Positions 52,708 through 61,070 of a DNA stretch of 64,000 nt are shown piece by piece (within the stretch, counting starts at the first letter, position 1; the number at the start of each line of letters is the position of its first letter). Origin of the DNA: Nocardia vinacea. Lineage in GTDB: Bacteria; Actinomycetota; Actinomycetes; Mycobacteriales; Mycobacteriaceae. The stretch covers positions 3,658,001-3,722,000 of the forward strand of contig NZ_CP109149.1 in NCBI RefSeq assembly GCF_035920345.1, given 5' to 3'. The notes below the pieces were generated by a model that saw only the letters and a program-made list of their open reading frames with translations, had not been told where the DNA came from and ran no database searches. The position numbers and the translations under genes were made by a program.

Positions 52708-52916
52708 TTCGCTCCCGACCGCGAGCCCGGCGTCCAGTGGACGGACACGCCCCAGAGCGATACTGCTGGCTCGCTTTGGTCACGAGCCTGCTGATGATCG
52801 TCCTGGCGATGTTCGCATTGCTGCTACCAGGGTCCGCGCACCGGCCTGGTCAGTCCGGCACGGTCATCGGAACCCCCGGCCGGTGCGAGCCCTCGTGCAC
52901 CGTGGGACCGAACTGA
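52704..52916 (+). CDS. Small single-pass membrane protein, 70 aa
   Basis: A GTG at 52704 overlaps the preceding stop (GTGA) and opens a 70-residue frame. A basic N-terminus (RSRPRARRP) is followed by one membrane helix, YCWLALVTSLLMIVLAMFAL, and a short outer tail ending GRCEPSCTVGPN with two cysteines. It is the last gene of the rightward module 3 operon and overlaps the 3' end of the converging XRE gene by 67 nt. The family is not recognised. Confidence 0.5.
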   Translation: MIRSRPRARRPVDGHAPERYCWLALVTSLLMIVLAMFALLLPGSAHRPGQSGTVIGTPGRCEPSCTVGPN

Positions 52917-53491
52917 CGCACTTGTGGATACGTCGTCACCATGTGAGCGACCACGCGGTCAGTCAGGCAGACATAGCAGTGAGGCACATCACCCGGAAAC
53001 CGAACGAAATCACCAGCGACCAAGTCGACCGAGTCGCTGATAGGCCCAGTGCGCAATTTGCCGGTGATCACATAGAGGTGATGCAGGGTGCCAGGGGCGT
53101 GCGGCTCGATCGTGGTCGATTGCTGCCTGTCCCGCTCCAGCCGCAGCACGAGCGTCCGCACATAGCCCGAACCGTAGGTCTCGTCGAGCATGCGCTCGGA
53201 CCGGTTCATCGACTCGAACCATTCCGCTTCACTCGCCCGCTGGACATAGACGGGGGTACCCCATTCGGTCAGCAGTCGACGCACCGACACATCCAGCGCG
53301 GCGCCCAGTAACGCCAGCGTCTCCACGGTGGGATTGCCGACTCCCTGTTCGATCTTGGACAGGGTCTGTTTCGACAACCCGGAACGACGGGCTAGTTCGC
53401 CGATGGACATGGCCCGCTCACGGCGATACCGACGGACGTTCCGAGCCACCAGCTCGTTCTCGTCGATCTTGCCGTCACTTTTGATGTACAT
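52850..53491 (-). CDS. XRE-family regulator with cupin domain
   Basis: The ATG at 53491 gives 213 residues. The N-terminal helix-turn-helix is ARNVRRYRRERAMSIGELAR followed by SGLSKQTLSKIEQGVGNPTV. A C-terminal cupin follows, with HHLYVITGKLRTGPISDSVD and GDFVRFPGDVPHCYVCLTD. Such XRE-cupin proteins (SutR/PuuR-like) sense a small molecule in the cupin. The start codon lies inside a 37-bp element that is repeated upstream of the TetR/IclR pair, so it probably represses itself and one of these. The frame extends further upstream, but without a suitable start. Confidence 0.88.
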   Translation of the reverse strand: MYIKSDGKIDENELVARNVRRYRRERAMSIGELARRSGLSKQTLSKIEQGVGNPTVETLALLGAALDVSVRRLLTEWGTPVYVQRASEAEWFESMNRSERMLDETYGSGYVRTLVLRLERDRQQSTTIEPHAPGTLHHLYVITGKLRTGPISDSVDLVAGDFVRFPGDVPHCYVCLTDRVVAHMVTTYPQVRQFGPTVHEGSHRPGVPMTVPD

Positions 53492-53510
53492 GTCGTCATT
53501 GTTGACGAAC
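53474..53510. repeat. 37-bp repeated operator-like element, copy A
   Basis: This element matches copy B (54450-54486) at 31 of 37 positions and contains the dyad TCGTCA-TTGT-TGACGA. It spans the XRE start codon (53489-53491). A second dyad, GTTGAC-N9-GTCAAC, overlaps its end (53501-53521). The location suggests autorepression of the XRE-cupin gene. Confidence 0.75.
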
Positions 53511-53718
53511 AGACGGTCAACTTCCACTAGGGGCCGGCTGAGAGTGTGTGCGATAGCAGATGGCCAATCGCCGATCACGAATCGACCGGGTGACCGTGGT
53601 ACCGGATTCCACAAGCGAGCAGCCGCGTTCGAACCGAAACGTACCCGCGACCGCACCCTGAGCGCGATCCCGGCAACCGCCGTCACTCTTGATGAACCGG
53701 GTTGTCCTTGCCTCTGAT

Positions 53719-54384
53719 TCAGCGACGGTCCCGCGCCGCCGCGATCGCCCGCGCGCTCCGGATCTCCGCCATCGTGAGTGCGGGCTCAACAGCCGGAGCG
53801 GCCGGGTACCGCATTCCATCCAACAGCAACGCCAGATAGCGCCGCCAGTTGCCCGGCCGCACAGCCCTGGTGAAGGCCGCGACGGAGTGCACCATCGTGA
53901 TCGATGCCAGAACATCGGCCGGGGCGAGATCCGCTCGCACTGCACCGTCGGCCCGGGCCCGGTCCACCAAGTTCTCCAGAACCGGCGCGACGGCCGCTTC
54001 GAAGCGCGCGAAGGTCCTTGCGCCGTCGGCCGATTCGCTCATGGCAGCGGCCAGTCCCCGGTTTCCTGCCACGAGCTCACAGGTTCGCTCGAGCAGGCCC
54101 GCCAACCCCGACCATGGATCCGGATTCCGGTCGGCCGCCGCGGCAGCCGCCTCCAATCGAGTGACGTATCCGCCGGTGATCTCGGCGATCAACTCGGATT
54201 TGTTCGCGAACCGCCGGTACACAGTCCCCACTCCGACCTCCGCGGCGGCGGCCACATCGTCGAGCGTGACATCCAATCCACGTTCGGAGAACAGGCGGTC
54301 CCCCGCGGCGAGTATCTTGGCGTGATTTCGTGCCGCGTCGGATCGCATGCGGCGGGCGCTCGGCGAAGATTCCGAAGTGGTCAT
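53719..54384 (-). CDS. TetR-family transcriptional regulator
   Basis: The product is 221 residues from the ATG at 54384 (another ATG at 54396 is possible). The N-terminal helix-turn-helix region reads HAKILAAGDRLFSERGLDVT, then LDDVAAAAEVGVGTVYRRFA. The ligand domain ends WRRYLALLLDGMRYPAAPAV. It is divergent from the IclR gene, and the shared region holds copy B of the 37-bp element. Targets may be the local genes or the truncated lipid-type genes at 55.4-56.9 kb. Confidence 0.88.
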   Translation of the reverse strand: MTTSESSPSARRMRSDAARNHAKILAAGDRLFSERGLDVTLDDVAAAAEVGVGTVYRRFANKSELIAEITGGYVTRLEAAAAAADRNPDPWSGLAGLLERTCELVAGNRGLAAAMSESADGARTFARFEAAVAPVLENLVDRARADGAVRADLAPADVLASITMVHSVAAFTRAVRPGNWRRYLALLLDGMRYPAAPAVEPALTMAEIRSARAIAAARDRR

Positions 54385-54449
54385 ACATCCGAGCATCTCA
54401 CGTGCCGCACTGGGCTGAATGTGTGGTCGGACACCTGATCACGTACAGA

Positions 54450-54486
54450 TCGTCACTTTTAATATGCCAGTCGTCATTATTGACGA
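54450..54486. repeat. 37-bp repeated operator-like element, copy B
   Basis: This copy contains the dyad TCGTCA-TTAT-TGACGA, and the outer blocks GTCACTTTT and TTGACGAAC are identical to copy A. It lies between the divergent TetR (start 54384) and IclR (start 54575) genes, 65 and 88 nt from their start codons. It probably ties expression of one of these regulators to the protein that also binds copy A. Confidence 0.75.
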
Positions 54487-54574
54487 ACGGCCCGCCAGTT
54501 TGCATGATTGTCATATATAAGTGCCGAGGCGGTGTATCAGATTGGACACCAGCCGTTAGCCGGAGGAACTCACA

Positions 54575-55363
54575 ATGACCACGTCCTTTGCCGATCCGGT
54601 CCGCGACGATCGCGCCGCCGTCGACAAGGCCATCAGCCTGCTGGTCGCCTTCGGAGACCAGGCCAGCACCGGTGTCGGTGTCAGTGAGCTCGCCCGGCGC
54701 GCAGATCTTTCCAAATCGACGGCCTTCCGGGTGCTCGGGATGCTCGAGCGAAACGGCGTGGTCGAACGTATCGGCACCGGCTACCGGCTCGGAGCTCGGC
54801 TGCATCAGCTGGGCCAGGCGGTGTACTCGCCCGAGCATGAGCGCGTCCGGGACCTGCTGCTGCCGTTCCTGACCGACCTGTACGAGATGACCCGTCACAC
54901 AGTGCATCTGGCGGCCCTGCACGACACCGACGTCGTGTACCTGGCCAAGCTATACGGACATCGCACGATCCCGGCTCCCTCGCGAATCGGCGGGCGGCTC
55001 CCCGCGCACGCGACCGCTGTCGGGAAGATCTTGCTCGCGTACGATTCCCACACCGCCGCCAGGGTTATCGCAGGAGGGCTCCCAGCCCTCACTTCCCATA
55101 CCCGTACCGATCCGGATCGCCTCGCGGACGAGCTCGCGACCATCCGCGCGAACGGCATCGCCGACGACGATCAGGAAAGCCGCCTCGGGCTGGTGTGCTT
55201 GGCCGCACCGGTTTTCGACTCCCGGGGCCGCGCGATCGCCGCTCTCTCCGTAGCCGGACGACATGGCCGGTTCGACAGCCGCCGACTGGAGCACGCACTG
55301 CGCCGCGTCTGCGCATCCGCCTCCCAGACGCTCGCCCGGGCGCAGCTGCCTCGCACGGCATGA
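54575..55363 (+). CDS. IclR-family transcriptional regulator
   Basis: The 262-residue protein follows GGAGG and has the winged helix VSELARRADLSKSTAFRVLG, the wing VVERIGTGYRLGARLHQLG and an IclR effector domain (HTVHLAALHDTDVVYLAKLY, AHATAVGKILLAYD, LVCLAAPVFDSRGRAIAALS). IclR proteins often activate or repress aromatic pathways by binding palindromes near the promoter. It is the best candidate for the TGTGCCG-N5-CGGCAC sites in module 3. Its 3' end runs into a truncated acyl-CoA dehydrogenase gene on the other strand. Confidence 0.9.
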   Translation: MTTSFADPVRDDRAAVDKAISLLVAFGDQASTGVGVSELARRADLSKSTAFRVLGMLERNGVVERIGTGYRLGARLHQLGQAVYSPEHERVRDLLLPFLTDLYEMTRHTVHLAALHDTDVVYLAKLYGHRTIPAPSRIGGRLPAHATAVGKILLAYDSHTAARVIAGGLPALTSHTRTDPDRLADELATIRANGIADDDQESRLGLVCLAAPVFDSRGRAIAALSVAGRHGRFDSRRLEHALRRVCASASQTLARAQLPRTA

Positions 55364-55366
55364 TCT

Positions 55367-55758
55367 CGAACCGCGGTCATGCCGATACCGCAGATCAGCT
55401 CCCCCGCGGCCATTCCTGGCAGCCATCGCCGTTTCTGTTCCTCGGTGCCGAACTCGACCAGGTAGGGCGGACACACATCGGAGTGGATGCTGAAGCATGA
55501 GGCGATTCCCAGGCTCAGTGACGAAATCTCCTCCGCGACAATGGTACTGAATCGGAATTCATCAGCTCCGGCACCGCCGTACTGTTCCGGTATCGCCAGG
55601 CCGAGCAGCCCCTGTGTCCCGGCTTCCTTCCAGATGTCACGCGGAATCGTCTTGTCCGCCAGCATCTGTTCATGCCGAGGCTGCAGGACCCGGCCGACGA
55701 ATCCTCGCACCGAATCCCGGAAGTCGTCATGGTCGGTGTCATAGATCGTGCGTCGCAT
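55367..55758 (-). pseudogene. Acyl-CoA dehydrogenase, N-terminal remnant
   Basis: From the ATG at 55758 about 128 residues match the start of an acyl-CoA dehydrogenase: DFRDSVRGFVGRVLQPRHEQ, GTQGLLGLAIPEQYGGAGAD, LVEFGTEEQKRRWLPGMAAG and ELICGIGMT. The family would continue EPGAGSD, but here homology stops at GMT and the frame runs into the antisense of the IclR gene end. The gene was cut by the junction at the island's right border. Confidence 0.85.
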
Positions 55759-55807
55759 TGTGCTCCCTATTGCTGCCGCGACCGCCCCTCACAGGCCACG
55801 GCTATTG

Positions 55808-56290
55808 TCAGAGTTGAGATTTGGTGTGCCGCGCCATCCACGCGGCGATCTGTGCCCGGGACGTGAACCCCAGTTTCCCGAGGATCCGCTCGATGTGGCC
55901 GTCGGCCGTTCGCTTCGAGATGACCAACCGCTGCGCGATCTCACGGTTCGACAGACCGCTCTCGACGAGAGCGGCCACCTCGAGTTCCCGCTTGGTCAAC
56001 GGCTGCGCCGCCACGCGCGATCCGCCGACGGTGTGTTCCTCCGGTCCCAGTCCTAGCTCGATAACGTCACCGAGATCCCGAATGCGGTCGGCGGACCGAC
56101 CGCGTTCCGGCGTCAACCATTCCGAACGCGGCGGGGGTGTGGCGCTCGAGGGATTCGGACAGCTGCGGGCCGAAGGCGTCCAGGGACGTCCCCAGCGAAC
56201 GCCACACATGCCCGGCGGCAGCGGCCAATCCGGCCGCCCGCTCGGCCTGGCCACGGTCATAAGCCACCCAGGCCAGCAGATATGGGCCAC
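55808..56290 (-). pseudogene. LuxR-family (large ATP-binding type) regulator, C-terminal remnant
   Basis: The downstream frame ends with a clear LuxR helix-turn-helix: PLTKRELEVAALVESGLSNR followed by EIAQRLVISKRTADGHIERI and LGKLGFTSRAQIAAWMARH. The upstream frame (56067-56267), YDRGQAERAAGLAAAAGHVW with SLDAFGPQL, gives the preceding region of such proteins in a different frame, so there is a frameshift near 56080. The large ATPase part is missing. It was probably a neighbour of the acyl-CoA dehydrogenase and AMP-ligase genes before the region decayed. Confidence 0.75.
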
Positions 56291-56439
56291 AATCTGATGC
56301 TCGAGCCCGGCTGGGCCGATGTCGCCGATCGAATCCACGAGTGGTTGATCGAGCAACACGCGAAGAACTCCAAGAACGGTGAAATCACGTGCACTCCAAG
56401 CCCGCCGAACAACCCCAGCTCGCCCGCCGGTCGCATCGG

Positions 56440-56850
56440 ATGAACCATGCGGAGCGGCATGCCGCGGTCCTCGGTGACCGTGCGGCGATCCGGTTCAATG
56501 GGACGACCGCGACCTGGGTGCAGCTACGCGACCGGATCCATCGGCTGGCGCGGGGATTCTCGTCTCGGGGTGTCGGGTTCGGTGACCGCGTTGCCCTCGT
56601 CGCGGGGAACCGCCCCGAGTTTGTCGAAATCATCCTCGCCGCAAACCTTCTCGGCGCCATAGCGGTGCCGATCAACTTCCGCCTGACCGGACCCGAGGTG
56701 GCCTACATCCTGGCCGACTCCGGCGCGAAGATCGTTGTCGGGGACGAACTGGGAACCCCGATCGTCGCCGCCGCGGTGCAGGAGTTCGACGAAGGCCCCT
56801 GGGTGATCACCACCGGAGTCGATGGCACCGAGCGGCCCACGTCCATCGGC
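56440..56850 (+). pseudogene. AMP-dependent acyl-CoA ligase, N-terminal remnant
   Basis: About 135 residues from the ATG at 56440 match the beginning of an AMP-forming ligase: AAIRFNGTTATWVQLRDRIH, GFGDRVALVAGNRPEFVEII, LAANLLGAIAVPINFRLTGP and EVAYILADSGAKIVVGDE. Homology ends near 56850, well before the TSGTTG motif, and the frame continues into unrelated sequence. It resembles the start of the ligase at 50663 but is not identical to it. Confidence 0.82.
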
Positions 56851-56879
56851 GAAAGGCACCAAAAGTGTCCCCTCGCCGA

Positions 56880-57170
56880 ATACCCAGCGCAGCAACGACG
56901 ATATCACCGCACTCGGAGCCCCCGCACTGGTCCTGGGAGTCGTACTGATCGTCGCGGGAGGCGCCGCTGTACTGCCGGCACGGACTTGGCCACGCGACTA
57001 CGGCGTGCTGTTGGTCATCCTTGCCTACGGCCGCTACATGAGTCTCGCCGGTTCGTTGCCCATGTGGGGCTTCCGCTTGACCTCGAGGCCACGCACCGCA
57101 GTCCTACCCGCCCTGAATGTCGTTGTGGGCGTGTCGATTGCCGTCAATGACGGTTGCGGGCCCGGTCAGC
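56880..57170 (+). pseudogene. Membrane protein fragment
   Basis: In this frame the sequence reads ALGAPALVLGVVLIVAGGAA, VLPARTWPRDYGVLLVILAY and AVLPALNVVVGVSIAV: two to three hydrophobic segments. It begins where the ligase homology stops and has no start of its own, so it looks like the 3' part of a membrane protein gene brought in by a deletion. The family is not recognised. Confidence 0.4.
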
Positions 57171-57723
57171 GTCGATGCACAGTACCGATAGCAGTATGGC
57201 TCAGAAGTGGTGTCCGACCTACGAAACGTCACTCTGGCAGCCACGCTCCCGGTCGCCCACAACACGAGACCGGCACCACACTGGACAACATTCTGATCAG
57301 CGATTCCGCCCATGCCACAACCCGTTTGAAGCAGGCAACAGACCGAAACCGAACCAACCGACAGAACGCGACAACGGTCCCACTCAGCTACTTCCACCGC
57401 AGTACCGAAAATCGTTACAAATCAACAGAATACAGACATTGCAACTTCACCGGCGACTCTATGCTATGCTCCAGCGAACCGAAATAGCCTCCACTTGAAC
57501 ACCAATCCGCGTCATCGATGACAGAGATTCGTGATCAAGTCCCCTCTCGCGCACGGATCTGCAACATTTTTGTTGGATATCGGTGCCGTGTGTGCGAGTG
57601 CAATCGCACACACGGAGGTTGACCTGTGATTCTCTGCTCTGACCTGCGCCGATATGTGGCGCATCTGCCGGAAATCGACTCTGCGGCACCCTCGGGAATG
57701 TTTGCTGGCGGGGGTGATCGACG
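57171..57723. other. Stretch without a recognised gene
   Basis: No coding frame of a known family was found on either strand. The part at 57340-57480 is richer in A and T than its surroundings. No tRNA-like cloverleaf that could act as an integration site was recognised by eye. Confidence 0.35.
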
Positions 57724-58090
57724 GTGATCACGCCCGTCGTCCCGCACAGCGAGGCGTGGTTGTGGCCGTTGATCATCGAAGGGTCGATGGCGCAATCCAC
57801 CGTCGCACTGTTGGCCCTCGCCCACTCCACTCACGGCGACGAGCATCCGTACGCTACCGGCCACGTTGTGGACGACTCCCCCGCACAGCACACCGACCGA
57901 GCAATCACCGAAAACACAGCCCAGGCTCCGCAAGCGGCACCGAACGTGATCCCAGGCGTGCACACGCCATCGCACACTTCCGTCGATGCCCGCCAAGACC
58001 TTTCCGATCTGGCTGCGCGGTTGTGCCCGGTGGCGGCGGCTGGGTTTGGGGAGCCCTACAGTTCTGAGGTAATACGATCTTGGCCTTGGA
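57724..58090 (+). pseudogene. DUF2637-like (actinomycete plasmid/ICE) protein remnant
   Basis: The frame from about 57724 reads SEAWLWPLIIEGSMAQSTVA and LLALAHSTHGDE, like the second membrane segment of DUF2637 proteins found on actinobacterial plasmids and integrative elements. A linker rich in Ala, Pro and His follows. The N-terminal membrane segment is missing, and the frame joins a YnfA-like tail. A mobile origin for this stretch fits the recombinase gene nearby. The assignment is tentative. Confidence 0.4.
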
Positions 58091-58092
58091 CG

Positions 58093-58176
58093 ACTCCCGA
58101 CCGCTGGGACCTCACCGGCGCCGTGGTCTGCCAGATCGGCGTCGCGATCATCATGTACGCACCACGCCCCGCCTGA
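58093..58176 (+). pseudogene. YnfA/UPF0060-like C-terminal scrap
   Basis: The last 27 codons of the frame read TPDRWDLTGAVVCQIGVAII with MYAPRP, the signature ending of the small membrane protein family UPF0060 (usually PDRWDxxGAxxCLxGVxVIxYxPR). The rest of that protein is missing. It is fused in frame to the DUF2637-like piece, so two unrelated gene remnants share a single open frame. Confidence 0.6.
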
Positions 58177-59162
58177 CCTCGATCTGGCCAGCGACTGCAG
58201 CACCACACGTGTCATGATCTGCTACAGTCTGCGCGAAAGCCACTGAGCTGCAAATACTCTCCCGAATCGGCAGTCGCCGCCCGGAAGATCCCCAGAGAAG
58301 TGATGACAGGCACCACCCGTCACTACAGCTGGTAATTCGCTTCGATAACCAGCCGCCCACCCGAAAACCGCAGGTCGTCCCCCATTCCCATGTTCGACAC
58401 GCCCCGCCGAAGGCGCAACCCCGCGCCCCTGGCAGTCGCTCCGAGAATGCTCAGGATAACTGCAGGTCGGCGACGAATGCGAGGTTGGGGATATGGGTCA
58501 GCTCCCCCTCCCGACTTGGACCCCAACGAGAATCGGACGAGGATGCGGACCTGCTGAAAGCACACCCACTCAAAGTTGCCGAAAGTCGCTGGGGGCAGGA
58601 GGTCCTTGGCGTGCCACGCTAAGACACGCCGGAATGTAGCGGCCAACGCGTCCTCCGACGACCGGGTTAAACACTTCCACAGCCACGGTTTCGTTGCGGT
58701 ACCTGTACCTGGGCCAGCACTTCCGACCGTCGGTGGCAGTGTCGCACAACCGACGCTGGCAGGGACCGCGCACACCCGCAGTTGTGGCGCAAACGGCCAG
58801 AATCGGCTTTTATGGATGCTGGGAGAATCAGTAGGCAGGGTGCGAAAGAAGTGCCCCATGTCTTCGATGTTGGACTTCTGGCTTTTCGCCGCCGTCCTCC
58901 CCGAGATTAAACCCAGGTGCGGATTTCGGGTGAGTCCTCTGCTCCGTTACAGCCAAACCCCGCCGATGACGGGCCGATGTGCTGCGGATTCGGCGAGGAA
59001 CGCCAGACTACGAGCGCTGAGACCTCACAGCTTCTCGCAGGTAGGTTGGCAGGCTGGGCAAAGGTTGAATCTCTCGATCTTCAGCGGTGTGATCACCGCG
59101 GTCATGGCTGGAGCCGATCAGTGACTGGGCGGCCGTGTGCGAGTGACGATGGCCCGCAAGAC
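58177..59162. other. Long stretch without a recognised gene
   Basis: Nearly 1 kb without a gene that can be supported. A minus-strand frame (58323-58859, ending FSGGRLVIEANYQL) is open for 178 codons but shows no family and has a poor start. A plus-strand frame leading into the SpoVT-like gene is open from about 58917 and could extend that protein. Base composition is slightly lower in GC than in module 3. Confidence 0.3.
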
Positions 59163-59654
59163 ATGCCGGGTTCAAGCTCGTCGCCAAGCGATCTGCAACG
59201 CGAGCCGGTCACTGGGTTGTTCGAAGGGTTGTACCAATCCGTCGCTGCCCGTCCGGGACGGTCGAAAGCGCTGGCGGACTTCGTGTTCCCGGCTGCTCTG
59301 GACGAGGCACCGATCGCACCCCTCTACTGTTCGGTCACGACCATCGACAACCGAGGCCGGCTCGCTGCCAGATCTGCAGTAAGAGTGCTGGGTTGGGCTC
59401 CAGGGCAACCGCTTTCGATGGACGTAGAGCGCGGCGTGGTAAAGGTTCGGCGCTCGCGCGATGGCCAGCCGCTCCAACAACGCAGGTTTCTGATACTTCC
59501 ATCCGATATCCGCAACAAGTGTCGGCTGTATGCGGGTGATCGGGTGTTGATAGCCGTGTCCCTCGCCGATGAGGTACTCGTGGTGTACCCGCCCCGGATG
59601 TTGACGGCGGCGCTGTGGGCGTACTTCCCGGACCCGTGGCAGCAAGGGCGATGA
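59163..59654 (+). CDS. SpoVT/AbrB-like domain protein coupled to a recombinase
   Basis: From the ATG at 59163 the product has 163 residues, although the frame is open upstream and an earlier start near 58978 is possible. The core IAPLYCSVTTIDNRGRLAAR, VRVLGWAPGQPLSMDVERGV, RRFLILPSDIRNKCRLYAGD and RVLIAVSLADEVLVVYP holds two swapped-hairpin-like halves, as in AbrB/SpoVT DNA-binding proteins next to actinobacterial site-specific integrases. It overlaps the recombinase start (ATGA), so the two are made together. It may guide or regulate the recombinase. Confidence 0.7.
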   Translation: MPGSSSSPSDLQREPVTGLFEGLYQSVAARPGRSKALADFVFPAALDEAPIAPLYCSVTTIDNRGRLAARSAVRVLGWAPGQPLSMDVERGVVKVRRSRDGQPLQQRRFLILPSDIRNKCRLYAGDRVLIAVSLADEVLVVYPPRMLTAALWAYFPDPWQQGR

Positions 59655-60721
59655 AAGACGCCGAGGTGGCCGAACTGCTGCAAGCGATCTCGCGGCTGGG
59701 CTTGACGGTCGTAGGAAAGGATGTCACAGCGGCGGGTGTCGAGGTGCCGACGTTCGGTGAGTTCGTTCCTCGGGTGTCGTGCGCTGTGCCGGTGTTGCAG
59801 CGGGAGAGCTACACAACTTACTGGCGAATTCTCGTGGTCGAGTGGGGTCACCGGCGTTTGAGCGAGCCGACGCCCACCGAGATCCTTCATCTGATGAATC
59901 GGCACAAGGCCAACGCCGTGGTCAGGTCGAATTGGCGTGGAGGTACGGGCGCGGCCAGGAACTTCCTGCACGCGGTGCGGTGTTTGTACCGCTTCGCCGA
60001 GATGGACAGCTTGATTGCTCCGGCGGACAACCCCGCGGCCAAGGTCCCGATGCCGCGGAAGCTGGAAAGCAGCCGTCACGCTTTGACTCCAGAGCAGGTT
60101 TCCGATCTGGGGCGCGTCGCGTCTGAAACGGGCAACGATGTCGAGTTGGACGCTCTGATCGTGCGCCTGCACATCGAGACGGCATGCCGCCGTGAAGCCG
60201 CGCTCAAACTGCGTCTGGACGAGTTGAGCGCTGGCGATTGCACCGTCCTGCTGCATCACAAAGGCGGCGTGGACGCGTGGCATCCTGTGACTCCCCTGCT
60301 CATGCGCAGACTCGTCGAACATGTCGAGACCCGAGGCGGAAGTTCCGCGAAAGCCCAGCACCGAGTGCTGCGAACCCGCGGCGGGAACCCGATCACCGGT
60401 CGACGCTACGACAACCTCCACGGCCGGTTCCGCCGGTATCTGCCCTGGGCTGACGCGAAAGGTGTGACCGTGCACTGGCTACGGCATACCACCTTGACTT
60501 TTGTCGAGCGAGAGTTCGGGGAAGCGGTTGCACGCCGGTATGCGGCCCACCGAGACCCGGGCACGACTGCGACACCGATCTACACGAAGGCATCCCTGGT
60601 CGAATGCGCGGAAGCGCTGGTCGCAGTCACCGGGCAACCGCATCCACTTGCCCGTAGCGAACGCACTTCGACAGCGCTGCAGGCCCACGAAGAGAAGGGA
60701 CACGAAAAAGGGGTATGGTGA
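59651..60721 (+). CDS. Tyrosine recombinase (phage-integrase family)
   Basis: The 356-residue protein has an N-terminal SAM-like core-binding domain (LQRESYTTYWRILVVEWGHR) and a catalytic domain with the conserved residues in order: Arg in ETACRREAALKLRLDEL, Lys in LLHHKGGVDAWHPV, HxxR in TVHWLRHTTLTFVER, and the His/Tyr end AAHRDPGTTATPIYTKAS. All six catalytic positions look present, so it may be active. It is the only intact recombinase gene in the window and stands between decayed genes and the catalase region, a sensible place for an island integrase. Confidence 0.88.
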   Translation: MKDAEVAELLQAISRLGLTVVGKDVTAAGVEVPTFGEFVPRVSCAVPVLQRESYTTYWRILVVEWGHRRLSEPTPTEILHLMNRHKANAVVRSNWRGGTGAARNFLHAVRCLYRFAEMDSLIAPADNPAAKVPMPRKLESSRHALTPEQVSDLGRVASETGNDVELDALIVRLHIETACRREAALKLRLDELSAGDCTVLLHHKGGVDAWHPVTPLLMRRLVEHVETRGGSSAKAQHRVLRTRGGNPITGRRYDNLHGRFRRYLPWADAKGVTVHWLRHTTLTFVEREFGEAVARRYAAHRDPGTTATPIYTKASLVECAEALVAVTGQPHPLARSERTSTALQAHEEKGHEKGVW

Positions 60722-60869
60722 TCGCATGTACACGAAAAGTGTGCATAAATACCACATTTCGAGTGTCCTGGTCCCCCTCCGGACACAGACAGTCCGCCAA
60801 CACGTGGCCGTGGGTTCGTTTCGGTCGTAACTGCGTGGGCGTCGTGGTTGGCTCGCTCTGTCGGAACTT

Positions 60870-61070
60870 CCACGGATCGGGTACGGGAACTGAAGTCCGG
60901 CTGCAGATTGATCCCTGGCGAGACAAACGCGGCGACCTCCTCGGAGTCCAACACGTAGCGCACTGCCAGACCCGACCCCCAAGAGTGGCCCAGCACCACC
61001 CAGCTATCGATCCCGCGGCTCGGCGCACTGCCTCGATATCGGCGACACGCCCCGCGCCAGGCGCCATAAA
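60870..61070 (-). pseudogene. Alpha/beta hydrolase (aminopeptidase-like) remnant
   Basis: On the minus strand one frame gives VLGHSWGSGLAVRYVLDSEE and VAAFVSPGI, the nucleophile elbow GHSWGS of proline-iminopeptidase-like hydrolases. The preceding helix, GRVADIEAVRRAAGS, is in another frame, so a frameshift lies near 61000. No other part of the protein remains. It is border debris between the recombinase and the catalase genes. Confidence 0.6.

Noticed and set aside
58323..58859. Minus-strand open frame of 178 codons near the recombinase
   Set aside because: No family, a poor start and low-quality composition; kept only as part of an unannotated stretch.
57171..59150. tRNA gene or attachment site for the recombinase
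   Set aside because: No cloverleaf or clear direct repeat could be recognised by eye; a computed search would be needed.
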